DNA from: Duganella fentianensis
GTDB taxonomy: Bacteria; Pseudomonadota; Gammaproteobacteria; Burkholderiales; Burkholderiaceae_D
Assembly: GCF_009857835.1 (NCBI RefSeq)
Contig: NZ_WWCL01000001.1
Span: forward strand, 1,364,001-1,428,000
Reading direction: 5' to 3'
DNA: 64,000 nucleotides
In this document: in pieces, positions 9,263 to 17,995 of the stretch
Numbering within the stretch: position 1 is the first letter of the stretch
Layout of the letters: each line of letters opens with the position of its first letter
Notes under the pieces: model-generated
The model's database searches: none
The model's input: the letters and a program-made list of their open reading frames with translations, nothing else
What the model was told of the DNA's origin: nothing
Made by a program: the position numbers and the translations under genes

Positions 9263-10555
9263 TTATGGATACAGGCCGCGGACTTCGCGCGCCTGCAGCA
9301 CGCGGGTGCAGGCGAGGATGAAGGTGGCGGTGCGCAGCGTGACTTTCTTCTCCTGTGCGACAGTCCACACCGAGTTGAAAGCGTCCTGCATGATGCGGGT
9401 CAGGCGCGCGTTGATTTCGTCTTCGGTCCAGAAGAAGCTGGAGAAGTCCTGTACCCACTCGAAGTAGGAAACCGTGACGCCGCCGGCATTGGCCAGCACG
9501 TCCGGCACGATCAGCACATCCTTGTCGGTCAGGATGTCGTCGGCTTCCGGCGTGGTCGGGCCGTTGGCGCCTTCCAGAATGATTTTGGTGCGGATCTTCG
9601 GTGCGTTGGCAGCCGTGATCTGCTGTTCCAGCGCGGCCGGAATCAGGATGTCGGACTCGATGCCCCAGAACGCGTCGCGGTCGAGGAAGGCTTCAGCGCC
9701 GGGGAAGCCGGATACGCTGCCGCATTCGGCCACGTGCTTGTGCAGACGCGGAATATCCAGGCCGCCCTGATGCACCACGGTGCCGGTATGATCCTGCACG
9801 GCGATGATTTTCGAGCCGGCTTCTGCGAACATGGTGGCAGCAACGCCGCCCACATTACCGAAGCCCTGTACTGCAACGCGGGCACCTTCGATCGCTACGC
9901 CGCGCTTGGCAGCAGCTTCGCGGCCTACCACGAACACGCCGCGGCCGGTGGCTTCGCGGCGGCCCAGCGAGCCACCCAGCGAAATCGGCTTGCCGGTCAC
10001 TACGCCGGTCGACAGATTACCTTCGATCATGGCGTAGGAGTCCATCATCCATGCCATCACCTGTTCGTTGGTGTTGACGTCCGGTGCAGGAATGTCCTTG
10101 TTAGGGCCGATGATCAGCGAGATTTCGCTGGTGTAGCGGCGGGTCAGGCGCTGCAGTTCGCCGCGCGAGAGAGTCTTAGGATCGACACGGATACCGCCTT
10201 TAGCGCCGCCGTATGGCACGTTCACAGCGGCGTTCTTGACCGTCATCCATGCCGACAACGCCATTACTTCGGAGAGAGTTACGTCCTGGTGGAAGCGCAC
10301 GCCGCCTTTGCCCGGACCACGCGACATATTGTGCTGTACGCGATAGCCTTCGTAGTGGGCGATGCTGCCGTCGTCGCGTTCGATCGGAACGTCAACGGTC
10401 AGGATACGCTTCGGGCGTTTCAGGGTTTCGACCCAGCGCGACAGGCTGCCGAGGTGCGGCGTGACGCGATCGATCTGTTGCAGGTAGACGCCCCATGGGC
10501 CCAAATCTTCTGGATTCAGGTAGGAAGGCAATGCGTGTGCTGGTGCGGTAGTCAT
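9263..10555 (-). CDS. gdhA: glutamate dehydrogenase
   Basis: Interconverts glutamate and 2-oxoglutarate plus ammonia. The 430-residue protein has the Glu/Leu/Phe/Val dehydrogenase signatures: [10 protein letters not shown], the catalytic-lysine motif [20 protein letters not shown] and the dinucleotide-binding [10 protein letters not shown]. Length and motifs match the hexameric NAD-type group common in Burkholderiales; cofactor preference is not determined. I take ATG 10555 (GGAGACC upstream) rather than the frame's 12-codon extension. It is flanked upstream by a LysR regulator and a perfect palindrome 109 bp before its start, and ends at a strong terminator. Confidence 0.95.
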   Translation of the reverse strand: MTTAPAHALPSYLNPEDLGPWGVYLQQIDRVTPHLGSLSRWVETLKRPKRILTVDVPIERDDGSIAHYEGYRVQHNMSRGPGKGGVRFHQDVTLSEVMALSAWMTVKNAAVNVPYGGAKGGIRVDPKTLSRGELQRLTRRYTSEISLIIGPNKDIPAPDVNTNEQVMAWMMDSYAMIEGNLSTGVVTGKPISLGGSLGRREATGRGVFVVGREAAAKRGVAIEGARVAVQGFGNVGGVAATMFAEAGSKIIAVQDHTGTVVHQGGLDIPRLHKHVAECGSVSGFPGAEAFLDRDAFWGIESDILIPAALEQQITAANAPKIRTKIILEGANGPTTPEADDILTDKDVLIVPDVLANAGGVTVSYFEWVQDFSSFFWTEDEINARLTRIMQDAFNSVWTVAQEKKVTLRTATFILACTRVLQAREVRGLYP

Positions 10556-10663
10556 GCTCAGGTCTCCGATAGATTCGAGGCTGAAGCGCACTTGTGGCGC
10601 GCTTCAAGTGGGGCGAATCATAGAACCGGAGGGCGCGAGGCGGCCAATGCTGTATGCGCATTC

Positions 10664-10686
10664 AACTATGCAAAATTTGCATAGTT
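10664..10686. promoter_or_regulatory. perfect 23-bp palindrome upstream of gdhA (LysR-type box)
   Basis: Arms AACTATGCAAA and TTTGCATAGTT are exact reverse complements around one central A. It contains the T-N11-A layout of LysR-family boxes (ATGC...GCAT). It lies between the LysR gene stop (10744) and gdhA, so it is probably the activator site for gdhA transcription. Confidence 0.6.
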
Positions 10687-10743
10687 ATGAAATTCGCTGA
10701 TCTGATCTGGCGCAGTTGCGGCCTTCCACACTAGTGTTGCGCA

Positions 10744-11706
10744 CTAGCGTTCGGACACCGCTACGCGGCGTTTGCGGCCACTGTTTTTCTGCTGCTGTTC
10801 GAGGTAGTCCCACAGCCGCTCGACGATGGCTTTGCCGCGCCGGCTGGCCGAAGGGCGCTCGCGGTAGAGGCGGATTTCCATTTCGATTTCCCACTGTGCG
10901 CTGCCATCGTCGGCGCGCGCGAGCTGCTTGCTTTTGAGTTCGCGGGTGACTGCCGATTCGGGCAGGAAGGCTACGCCGCGGCCTTCCAGTGCCATCATCT
11001 TGAGGCCTTCGGCCATATCGGTTTCGTACTGGCGATCCAGATGCAGCGGGGTGCGCGCATCGGTCAGGATCAGTTCCACCATACGTCCCAGATAGGCATT
11101 GTTGGTGTAGGACAGGAAGGGCAGCGGTTCCTTTTTGCTGCCGGGCAGGCTGAATTCCGGCACGCGGTTTTTATCGCAGCGGGCATAGGCGCGCAGCGAT
11201 TCGCGCCCTAGCACCAGCATGTCGTAGCGGCCCGGATCGAGCTGCACGGGCTGGCGCGGATGGTGGTAGCACAGCAGCAGATCGCAACCGCCTTCCACCA
11301 GCTGCATCACGGCGTCGTGCACATTGAGCGCCATCAGGCGGCTGCTGATGGGCGCGAAATCCTGCTCGAGTGCCGTCAGCCATTTGGGGATGAAAGTCAG
11401 CGACAGCGTGTGCGGCACGGCCAGATCGATGCTGGTCTGGGCGGCCGCCCGTTTGGAGCGCAGCATGTCGCGCGCGCCGTTAATCTGCGCCAGCATTTCC
11501 AGCGCCTGCTCGTAGAACACCACACCGGCCGGGGTCAGGCTGGTGGGGTAGGAAGTGCGGTCGATCAGATCGGTGCCCAGCCAGTTTTCCAGCGACTGGA
11601 TGCGGCGTGAAAAGGCCGGCTGGGTGACGTGGCGCAGGGCGGCGGAACGACTGAAGTTGTTGGTCTCGACCAGCGAGATGAAGTCTTCCAGCCATTTGGT
11701 TTCCAT
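10744..11706 (-). CDS. LysR-family transcriptional regulator (HypT/YjiE-like N-terminus)
   Basis: A 320-residue regulator with a winged helix-turn-helix at residues 1-60 (METKWLEDF, SRSAALRHVTQPAFSRRIQS) and a periplasmic-binding-like effector domain from about 90. The opening METKWLxDF resembles the E. coli hypochlorite sensor HypT, but effector specificity cannot be inferred. ATG 11706 follows AAAGGA; the longer frame has no such support. It ends in a tail rich in Lys/Arg. The gene is 10 bp downstream of an MFS transporter gene and just upstream of gdhA, whose leader has a perfect LysR-type palindrome, so control of gdhA is the simplest reading. Confidence 0.88.
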   Translation of the reverse strand: METKWLEDFISLVETNNFSRSAALRHVTQPAFSRRIQSLENWLGTDLIDRTSYPTSLTPAGVVFYEQALEMLAQINGARDMLRSKRAAAQTSIDLAVPHTLSLTFIPKWLTALEQDFAPISSRLMALNVHDAVMQLVEGGCDLLLCYHHPRQPVQLDPGRYDMLVLGRESLRAYARCDKNRVPEFSLPGSKKEPLPFLSYTNNAYLGRMVELILTDARTPLHLDRQYETDMAEGLKMMALEGRGVAFLPESAVTRELKSKQLARADDGSAQWEIEMEIRLYRERPSASRRGKAIVERLWDYLEQQQKNSGRKRRVAVSER

Positions 11707-11716
11707 GCGATGTCCT

Positions 11717-13117
11717 TTACTGCGCTTGCGTTGCGTCGGGCGTGTTAGCGGTGATGCTGCCGATAGGCGTGAACAGGTAGGCCAGTGCAGCAAACGTGAC
11801 CAGTATGATGCCACCGCCGACGAACAATTGCGACAGCGAGATCAGTTTCAGCAGCCAGCCGGTGGCGGCAGCGGAAATCGGCGCCAGCCCCATGAAGATG
11901 AACATGAAAATGCTCATGGCGCGGCCCATCATCTGCGGCGGTACGCGGCGCTGTATCCAGGTGAAGACATTGATCTGCACATAGCCGCCCAGTACACCGA
12001 GCAAGAGCAGCAGGGCGCCGGCCAGCCAGGCATTGTAGGCTGCGCCCAGTCCCATCACCAGCACGCCGGCCAGTGCATCCATCAGCAATATCATGGCGCC
12101 GAAGCTGACGAAACGCAGCCGTGCACCGATGGCCGCTGCCGCGCCCATGCCGAGCAGGGTGCCGGCACCGTTGGCGGCCAGCAGCAGGCCCAGTGCCGAG
12201 GCGCCGTGCAGCAGATCGCTGGCCAGTACGGGCAGCGCCACCTGCATGGAGCCGCCGATGAACAGCGATACCGTGCCCCAGTAGATGAAGCACAGCCGCA
12301 GCGGCACATCGCGCCACACCATCAGCAGACCCGAACCGATGGAGCTCCACACCGACAGTGCGCTCGCGCCGGCAGCATTGCCTGCGCCAGGCCGGGCGGT
12401 GACACGGCTCAGCGTCCACGCCGAGACGACGAAGCTCAGGCAGTCGAGCGCGAAGGCGGCGGCCAGCCCGTGCGCATCGGGCATGCCGGCGCTGCTGATG
12501 CTGCTGCCTGCGCCGTTGCTACCACTGTTGCCATTACCGCCAAAGACGGCCAGCAGGACAGCGGCCAGCACGGGACCGAGCAGCATGGAGAGCTGGCGTA
12601 GTCCCATCAGCACGCCGTTGGCGGCCTGCAGATATTCGGCCGGTATCGATTGCGGCATGATGCTGGTGCCGGACGGTACGCCGAAGGCCTGGGCCAGACC
12701 TATGCCCAGTGCCAGTGCATAGATCAGCATCAGGGTGATGTGGGGCGTCAGTTCCAGGCTCAGTTGCAGGCTGCTGCCCAGCGCCAGTGTGATCACGCTT
12801 TGCTGGCGCAGCACCAGCAGTGCCAGCAGACCTAGCAGGATGGCGTTGGCGTATTTGCTCAGCATGAGTACGCGCTTGGGCGAATACTGGTCGACCACGG
12901 CGCCGCCGATCAGGATGAAGGCGGCGCGCGGTATGCTCATCAGGGCGATCACCAGCCCCAGTGCCATGGTGTCGCCCGTCAGCTTGAGCACCAGCCATGG
13001 CAGTGCCACCATGGTCAGCTGGTCGCCCAGCATGGAGATCACGCCGCCGCGTAGCAGCCATTTGAAGTTGGGATTGCGCATCAGCTCTGCGCGCTGGTTC
13101 GGTGCCGGATGGGACAT
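11717..13117 (-). CDS. MFS transporter (DHA3-like exporter)
   Basis: A 466-residue inner-membrane protein with about 12 hydrophobic helices. It shows the RGGVISMLGDQLTMVALPW start typical of the DHA3 drug/siderophore exporter group and a central cytoplasmic loop with a Gly/Ser/Asn-rich stretch. The substrate is not predictable. It sits 15 bp downstream of a MarR-family repressor gene and 10 bp upstream of a LysR gene, all on the minus strand, so it is probably the regulated target of the MarR protein. Confidence 0.85.
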   Translation of the reverse strand: MSHPAPNQRAELMRNPNFKWLLRGGVISMLGDQLTMVALPWLVLKLTGDTMALGLVIALMSIPRAAFILIGGAVVDQYSPKRVLMLSKYANAILLGLLALLVLRQQSVITLALGSSLQLSLELTPHITLMLIYALALGIGLAQAFGVPSGTSIMPQSIPAEYLQAANGVLMGLRQLSMLLGPVLAAVLLAVFGGNGNSGSNGAGSSISSAGMPDAHGLAAAFALDCLSFVVSAWTLSRVTARPGAGNAAGASALSVWSSIGSGLLMVWRDVPLRLCFIYWGTVSLFIGGSMQVALPVLASDLLHGASALGLLLAANGAGTLLGMGAAAAIGARLRFVSFGAMILLMDALAGVLVMGLGAAYNAWLAGALLLLLGVLGGYVQINVFTWIQRRVPPQMMGRAMSIFMFIFMGLAPISAAATGWLLKLISLSQLFVGGGIILVTFAALAYLFTPIGSITANTPDATQAQ

Positions 13118-13132
13118 GGTCTGTGCTCCTGC

Positions 13133-13612
13133 CTAGTTTGCGCTGCCGAGGGGGACGCTGGGCAGGCCGCTGATGATGGTCATGGCTTCGGTCAGGCTGG
13201 CGTATTGCTCGCCCGGACAGTTGCGCAGCAAGTCTTTGCTGCACAGTTCTGCTGCCGGGGTGGCATTCAGCAGCAGTTCGCGGCCGCTAGCGGTCAGCGC
13301 GGCATAGGCCACGCGCGCATCGCGCGGGTCCTGCTGGCGTTCGATCAGGCCGATTTTTTCCAGCGGCAGCAGGGTGCGGGTGACGCCGGAAGCAGTCAGA
13401 CCCTGACGCTCGGCCAGATCGACGCGGCGCATACGTCCGCCCGGCGCGCGCGCCAGCGAGTTCAGCAGCATAAAATCGCCGAAGCTGATACCGTGGTAGG
13501 AACCCAGTACCTGATCGAGCCGGCGTACCATGGTGGCCTGGGCGCGCGCCAGACCAAGGGCCAGCGCCAGCGCTGCGCCCGTTTCGGGCAGGGGAGAAGA
13601 GAGGTCGCTCAT
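13133..13612 (-). CDS. MarR-family transcriptional regulator
   Basis: A 159-residue winged-helix protein. The DNA-binding part is visible at LAERQGLTASGVTRTLLPLEKIGLIER and the wing at DPRDARVAYAALTASGREL. It heads the MarR-MFS unit, the usual arrangement for a repressor that releases an efflux gene when its ligand appears. Palindromic AT-rich elements lie directly upstream. A Cys pair near residues 124 and 132 could give redox sensing, but that is speculation. Confidence 0.85.
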   Translation of the reverse strand: MSDLSSPLPETGAALALALGLARAQATMVRRLDQVLGSYHGISFGDFMLLNSLARAPGGRMRRVDLAERQGLTASGVTRTLLPLEKIGLIERQQDPRDARVAYAALTASGRELLLNATPAAELCSKDLLRNCPGEQYASLTEAMTIISGLPSVPLGSAN

Positions 13613-13654
13613 AATGACTTTCGGTAAGCTAGTAATATTGAAAACTACTGCATA

Positions 13655-13668
13655 ACTACTTAAATAGT
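13655..13668. promoter_or_regulatory. candidate MarR operator (ACTACTTAAATAGT)
   Basis: A 14-bp near-perfect inverted repeat with one mismatched pair, 43 bp upstream of the marR start, within an AT-rich stretch unlike the surrounding coding DNA. Confidence 0.4.
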
Positions 13669-13740
13669 GTTTGAGTGCGCAAGTATAATCCTATTTTCTG
13701 ACTTGGCAAGCATTGTTTTGTTTTGGACAATGTGTGACAC

Positions 13741-13754
13741 AAAACTACAGTTTT
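13741..13754. promoter_or_regulatory. second palindrome AAAACT-AC-AGTTTT
   Basis: Perfect 6-bp arms around AC. It shares AACTAC with the first operator and with copies at 13643 and 13843, so the 255-bp region between marR and the antiporter gene holds four AACTAC elements that may serve both divergent genes. Confidence 0.4.
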
Positions 13755-13867
13755 GCTAAACACGGAGAATATTTACTGATTTGCATATTTTGCGCATAAA
13801 CCGCGCTAGAATTGGCGCGGCTGGCCTTGCTAGCTTTACTTAAACTACAAAAAATTTTTGGAGACAT

Positions 13868-15073
13868 ATGCACATGGCGACCACAGAAATTTTCCTGATC
13901 GCGATGCTGATCATATTCAGCCTGCCTTATCTGATCTGGCGTGTCGGTCAGACCGACTACTATGCGCCGCTGGTGGTGGTGCAGATTATTACCGGCATAC
14001 TGCTAGGCCCCGGCATTCTGGGCCGGGCCTATCCCGAGTACTATCAGTTCGTATTTAACCCGCAGGTGGTGCAGTCCTTGAACGGCATTGCGTGGTGGGC
14101 CGTGATGATCTTCGTGATGATTGCCGGTATCGAACTGGATCTGAAAAAAGCCTGGGAACACCGGCGCGAAAGCAGTATCACGGCCGGCCTGGCGCTGGGC
14201 GTACCGCTGGTATTCGGCAGCATCGCGGCACTCGGTCTGCTCGGCTATGCCGGCTGGATGGGACCGAAAGCCCAGAGCTGGCAGTTCGTGCTGGGCGTGG
14301 GCATGGCTTGCGCCGTGACGGCACTGCCCATCCTGATCCTACTGATGGAAAAACTGGAAATCCTGCGCCAGCCTATCGGCCAGCGCATCCTGCGTTACGC
14401 CAGTCTGGACGATATCGCCATCTGGGGCGTGCTGGCCGTGATCCTGCTGGACTGGGAACGCATGGGGCGCCAGCTGGGCTTCCTGCTGCTGTTCGGCGTG
14501 GCGACCATACTGTACCGCCGCCTGATGCAGGGTCTGCAAGAGCGCGACCGCTGGTATGTGGCCTTCATCTGGCTGGCCGCCTGCGCCTTCGCAGCGGACT
14601 GGGCTGGCCTGCACTACATGGTGGGCGCTTTCCTGGCCGGTGCCGTGATGGATGCGGACTGGTTTAACCAGCAGCGCATGGACTTCCTGCGCGCCAATGT
14701 GCTGATGGCCGTGATGCCGGTATTCTTCCTCAGCACGGGCTTGCGCACCAACTGGGCGCTGGGCGGTTCGGCCGTGTTTCTGGTGGCGGCCGTCATGCTG
14801 TTCGCTTCCGTCGCGGGCAAGCTGACCGGCATCCACATCGCCGGCAAGATCCTCAATTGGGGCCCGGGCGAAGCGTCGATCATCGGCTGGCTGCTGCAGA
14901 CCAAGGCGCTGATCATGATCATCTTCGTCAACATCCTGCTGGACAAGCAGATCATCACCAGCGAAACGTTTACCGCGCTGCTGCTGATGGCGATAGGCAG
15001 CACCATGCTGACGGTGCCGGTGGTGTATCCGAAACTGCAGCGGGTGGCGCAGCTGATCTTCAAGACCAGCTAA
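13868..15073 (+). CDS. cation:proton antiporter (CPA2 / NhaP-KefB type)
   Basis: A 401-residue integral membrane protein with about 12 helices of the sodium/hydrogen exchanger domain (ITGILLGPGILG, AVMIFVMIAGIELDL, ASLDDIAIWGVLA with the buried Asp-Asp pair, LHYMVGAFLAGAVM). There are no C-terminal TrkA-N/RCK domains, so it is the short type. Two ATG codons are possible: 13868, and 13874, which is better spaced (10 nt) from GGAG; the difference is two residues. It is divergent from marR and shares its AT-rich regulatory region. Confidence 0.88.
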   Translation: MHMATTEIFLIAMLIIFSLPYLIWRVGQTDYYAPLVVVQIITGILLGPGILGRAYPEYYQFVFNPQVVQSLNGIAWWAVMIFVMIAGIELDLKKAWEHRRESSITAGLALGVPLVFGSIAALGLLGYAGWMGPKAQSWQFVLGVGMACAVTALPILILLMEKLEILRQPIGQRILRYASLDDIAIWGVLAVILLDWERMGRQLGFLLLFGVATILYRRLMQGLQERDRWYVAFIWLAACAFAADWAGLHYMVGAFLAGAVMDADWFNQQRMDFLRANVLMAVMPVFFLSTGLRTNWALGGSAVFLVAAVMLFASVAGKLTGIHIAGKILNWGPGEASIIGWLLQTKALIMIIFVNILLDKQIITSETFTALLLMAIGSTMLTVPVVYPKLQRVAQLIFKTS

Positions 15074-15103
15074 AGCGGCTGCAGGCGGGCAGGGAGCTGA
15101 TGC

Positions 15104-15109
15104 TATAAT
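15104..15109 (+). promoter_or_regulatory. -10 element of the DUF3297 gene, predicted leaderless
   Basis: Perfect TATAAT ending 6 bp before the ATG at 15116; no Shine-Dalgarno sequence lies between. The -35 region is weak. Confidence 0.45.
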
Positions 15110-15115
15110 CTCGGC

Positions 15116-15364
15116 ATGAACGATACTACTCAACTCCCTCCGCTGCCCGATCGCCTGTCGATCGACCCGCGCAGCAAATTCCATGTTGCCGCCATCTTCG
15201 AACACGATATCGGCATCCGTTTCAACGATAAAGAGCGTCTGGATGTGGATGAATACTGCATCAGCGAAGGCTGGATCAAGGTCGCCGCTGGCCGCAGCCT
15301 GGACCGCCATGGCCGCCCTATGCTGATCAAGCTGAAAGGCAAAGTCGAGGCATACTACCGTTAA
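15116..15364 (+). CDS. DUF3297 family protein
   Basis: An 82-residue soluble acidic protein matching the DUF3297 pattern: LPPLPDRLSIDPRSKFH at the N-terminus and a C-terminal KLKGKVEAYY. Widespread in Proteobacteria, function unknown. It has its own perfect -10 element, apparently no leader, and is closed by a strong bidirectional terminator, so it is a single-gene unit. Confidence 0.88.
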   Translation: MNDTTQLPPLPDRLSIDPRSKFHVAAIFEHDIGIRFNDKERLDVDEYCISEGWIKVAAGRSLDRHGRPMLIKLKGKVEAYYR

Positions 15365-15397
15365 GCGTCGTGCGGGCCGTGTGTGCGGCCTGTAACG

Positions 15398-15449
15398 CAA
15401 AAAAGCCACCATCAGCCTGAGCATGCTCAGTGCGGTTGGTGGCTTTTTT
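15398..15449. terminator. bidirectional terminator with nested palindrome
   Basis: A-tract, GCCACC (15405-15410) pairing with GGTGGC (15438-15443), then a T-tract. The loop contains a second perfect palindrome, CTGAGCATGCTCAG (15417-15430). It serves the DUF3297 gene on plus and the small protein gene on minus. Confidence 0.85.
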
Positions 15450-15489
15450 ACGTCCGTGGATGACGCGGCGTGCGCGTCAGGACAGCAGG

Positions 15490-15699
15490 CTAGATGGCGG
15501 GTGCCGTAATGGCGACCGGCACTTCGGCGCGCAGCTTGTCCAGCATTTCCAGCGTGGCGGGCATCATGTTCATGATGCCGTGGTAGGCGCAGTATTCGCA
15601 GAAGGCTTCTTCTGGCGTCATGGCGCTAATGCTGGCGTCGGAATGGCCGCGGCGGCGCAGCGCGCGCAGGCAGCCGGCATCCATGGTTCTCGGGTTCAT
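15490..15699 (-). CDS. small CxxC protein of unknown function
   Basis: A 69-residue protein with Arg-rich N-terminal part (LRALRRRGHS) and a CEYCAYHG motif whose two cysteines and following histidine could bind a metal. AAGGGA lies 8 nt before ATG 15699, and a TATAAT at 15754-15759 on the minus strand is a plausible promoter, so I take it as real. I do not recognise the family. It ends just before a bidirectional terminator. Confidence 0.65.
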   Translation of the reverse strand: MNPRTMDAGCLRALRRRGHSDASISAMTPEEAFCEYCAYHGIMNMMPATLEMLDKLRAEVPVAITAPAI

Positions 15700-15821
15700 G
15701 TGCTATTTCCCTTTCTGTAATAAATAGTGGGCGAGCGGTAATCGTCATGAACCATTATAGTACAAAAAAGATGCCGTGCGGCAACAATGTATTCAATTAT
15801 TTCATTGTCTTGGACAGAAAC

Positions 15822-17054
15822 TCAAGATTGCCGGGGCCGTAGCGCCAGTTGCTGGTGCAGCCGCCACACCAGCACCATAGCTAGCAAAGCGGAAGCAACG
15901 ACCACGTAGCCGATGCGGTCAAAATGCAGCAACTGGCCGCCGGCGCCACTGACCACGATATGCCCGGCCAGCACCGAAGCCAGCCCGCCCGACAGCTGCT
16001 GGATGGAGGCGCTGATGGCATTGAATGCGCCCCGCTTGGTGGCCGTCGGCACGCTACTCATCATGGCCTGCACGGGGATCATGCGCGAGAAGATGCCGAT
16101 GAACAGCAGGGTATTCACGATGATCAGGGCCAGCAGCGAGATGTGGCCCAGATTGGTGTAAATCAGCACCATGGCGATAGACAGCACGGTGCCGAACAGG
16201 TAGACGCGGAATTTGCCCACGCTGTCGGCCGCCTTGCCCACCAGTGGCCCGATGAAGATGGTGCACAGGCCCGTCACCAGATAGATGGTGGGCAGGTGGT
16301 CGAGCGAGATGCCCAGATTGTTGACCACGTAGGCGCTGCCGAAGGGCATCAGCATGAAGCCACCCGTGCTGAGCAGGGCCGTGATGGCGAATGCCAGCAG
16401 GTGCTCGCGCTCGGTCAGCGTGTGGTACAGGTGCAGCCAGGCGCTATGTTCCTGCGGCTGCTTCAGGTGGGCATTCACGGGCTGCATCTGCCAGACCACC
16501 AGCAGGCCGCCGGCCAGACCGAACAGGGCCATGGCAATGAAGGGCACATGCCAGTTCCACTGGTTGGACAGGTAGATGCCGGCCGGCAGGCCCAGCACCT
16601 GACTGGCGGCAAACGCGGTCTGGATCAGGCCCATCACGCGGCCACGCTGCTCCGGTGCAAACAGGTCGGTGGCGATGGCCAGCACCACCGAGCCGATCAC
16701 GCCGCCGAACAGGCCGGTGACGATGCGCGCCAGCAGCAGCGATTCAAAGCTTTGCGCCATGCCGCACCACAGGGTACCGAGGATGAAGCCGGTGTAGAAG
16801 AACAGCAGCAAACGCTTGCGGTCGTAGCGGTCGGCAAAACCGGCGGTGAGCAGGCCGGAAATGCCGGCGCTGAAGGCGTAGGCCGAGACGACGACACCGA
16901 ACTGGCTGGGGCTGATCTGCAAGGCCGGCATGATCAGCGCCCCCAGCGGCGACATCAGCATGAAGTCGAGGATGACGGCGAACTGCAGGAAGGCCAGCAG
17001 GCCTACGACGATTTTCTGGTAACTGCTAAACGGTGCGGCGGAGTGTTTTTTCAT
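15822..17054 (-). CDS. MFS transporter (sugar-efflux / AraJ-like)
   Basis: A 410-residue 12-helix inner-membrane protein with MFS motifs (MSPLGALIMPALQ, GFADRYDRKRLLLF, RIVTGLFGGVIGSVV). It resembles the SetA/AraJ/YdhP arabinose-efflux cluster; substrate unknown. Its ATG overlaps the stop codon of the His-rich membrane protein gene (ATGA), so the two are translationally coupled and belong to the sigma-factor operon, although a Shine-Dalgarno site is not obvious. Confidence 0.85.
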   Translation of the reverse strand: MKKHSAAPFSSYQKIVVGLLAFLQFAVILDFMLMSPLGALIMPALQISPSQFGVVVSAYAFSAGISGLLTAGFADRYDRKRLLLFFYTGFILGTLWCGMAQSFESLLLARIVTGLFGGVIGSVVLAIATDLFAPEQRGRVMGLIQTAFAASQVLGLPAGIYLSNQWNWHVPFIAMALFGLAGGLLVVWQMQPVNAHLKQPQEHSAWLHLYHTLTEREHLLAFAITALLSTGGFMLMPFGSAYVVNNLGISLDHLPTIYLVTGLCTIFIGPLVGKAADSVGKFRVYLFGTVLSIAMVLIYTNLGHISLLALIIVNTLLFIGIFSRMIPVQAMMSSVPTATKRGAFNAISASIQQLSGGLASVLAGHIVVSGAGGQLLHFDRIGYVVVASALLAMVLVWRLHQQLALRPRQS

Positions 17055-17401
17055 TCAGCTTGGGCTTCAGGTTTGGCTGCGGGTTTGGGTTCAGCTTTGG
17101 GGCGGCAGAAGATGCCGCGATTCTTGTGGAACAGGGCCCGCTCTTCCGGCGTCATGGCTTGCCAGCGTGCCCAGCGCTCGCGGCCGAAGCCGTGATGGCC
17201 ATGACCGTGGCCGCGCCGGCCGCGGAAGCCGCCGAACAGGATGCGGCATAGCACCAGTAGGCCCATGGCATGCCAGAAATCGATGCACTGGGCGCCGGTA
17301 AAGATGGCCGGCATCACAGCATTCCAGAGCAGCATCACCAGTGCCGACATGGCAGCGACGGCGATCAGGATCATCGGGATCATACACAGTTTCCAACGCA
17401 T
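17051..17401 (-). CDS. small His-rich membrane protein encoded with a sigma factor
   Basis: A 116-residue protein with two hydrophobic segments (about 5-30 and 43-57), then a Gly/His-rich patch (RRGHGHGHHGFGRERW), a conserved-looking WQAMTPEERALFHKNRG segment and a Pro/Ala/Lys tail. Cys6, Cys39, His44 and the His cluster could bind metal. AAGGAGA lies 7 nt before ATG 17401. It is 11 bp downstream of an ECF-type sigma factor gene and overlaps the MFS gene that follows. No classical zinc-binding anti-sigma factor is present, so this protein is the best candidate to control the sigma factor. Proteins with a GHGHH-RW-MTPEER layout next to sigma factors occur, as I recall, in other bacteria, without known function. 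Confidence 0.75.
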   Translation of the reverse strand: MRWKLCMIPMILIAVAAMSALVMLLWNAVMPAIFTGAQCIDFWHAMGLLVLCRILFGGFRGRRGHGHGHHGFGRERWARWQAMTPEERALFHKNRGIFCRPKAEPKPAAKPEAQAE

Positions 17402-17412
17402 TGCAGTTCTCC

Positions 17413-17967
17413 TTATTCGGGCTCGTACAGGTATTGCAGGCGTGCGCGCAGGTATTGCACGGCATAGCGCTTGCGTGCCAGCAGAGTATTGATGGGGGTG
17501 CCGCTGGCCTCGGCCATTTCCTTGAAGCTGACGCCGTCGAGTTCGTGGGCGACGAAAACATCACGCTGGGCAGCGGGTAAATCTTCCAGCGCCGCCTGCA
17601 GTTCTTCCAGCAGGGTGGCGCGGGCATAAGCTTCCTCGGGGCCGCCATCAGGCGAAGGTAGCAGCAGGTCGAGGGTATATTCTTCATCATCGTCGCTGCC
17701 AGTCAGATCGGCCAGCGCCACTTCGCGCTTCTTGCGGAAGCGGTCGATGATGCGGTTGCGTGCTACACGGTAGAGCCACGCAGTCACCTGTTCTATCGGT
17801 TCCGGTAAACGATAGGCTTGCACGAACTCATGGAACACATCCTGCAGGATGTCGTCGGCATCGGTAGGGTCGGCCACGCGGCGGCGGATAAAGTTGCCTA
17901 GGCGTGAACGCTCCTTGAGCACGGCGGCGGTAATGGCCTGTTCTGTCATGGTTTGCGCGGAAGTCAT
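17413..17967 (-). CDS. ECF-type RNA polymerase sigma-70 family factor
   Basis: A 184-residue sigma factor. Region 2 covers about residues 15-85 (LGNFIRRRVADPTDADDILQ, VTAWLYRVARNRIIDRFR). After an acidic linker (LTGSDDDEEY), region 4 covers about 120-175 (LPAAQRDVFVAHELDGVSFKEMAEA, NTLLARKRYAVQYLR). Start ATG 17967 lies about 22 nt downstream of a predicted transcription start; the frame can be extended 19 codons but that would run through the -10 element. It is first in a three-gene unit with a His-rich membrane protein and an MFS transporter, likely the main target genes. The stimulus is unknown. Confidence 0.88.
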   Translation of the reverse strand: MTSAQTMTEQAITAAVLKERSRLGNFIRRRVADPTDADDILQDVFHEFVQAYRLPEPIEQVTAWLYRVARNRIIDRFRKKREVALADLTGSDDDEEYTLDLLLPSPDGGPEEAYARATLLEELQAALEDLPAAQRDVFVAHELDGVSFKEMAEASGTPINTLLARKRYAVQYLRARLQYLYEPE

Positions 17968-17995
17968 GCCCTGAAGACGGGCCAGCAGAGCAGAT

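Noticed and set aside
8429..10684. 751-codon open frame on plus across maeB and gdhA
   Set aside because: It is the antisense shadow of two certain enzymes, with His/Gln/Arg-rich composition and no family motif; long antisense frames are common in high-GC genes.
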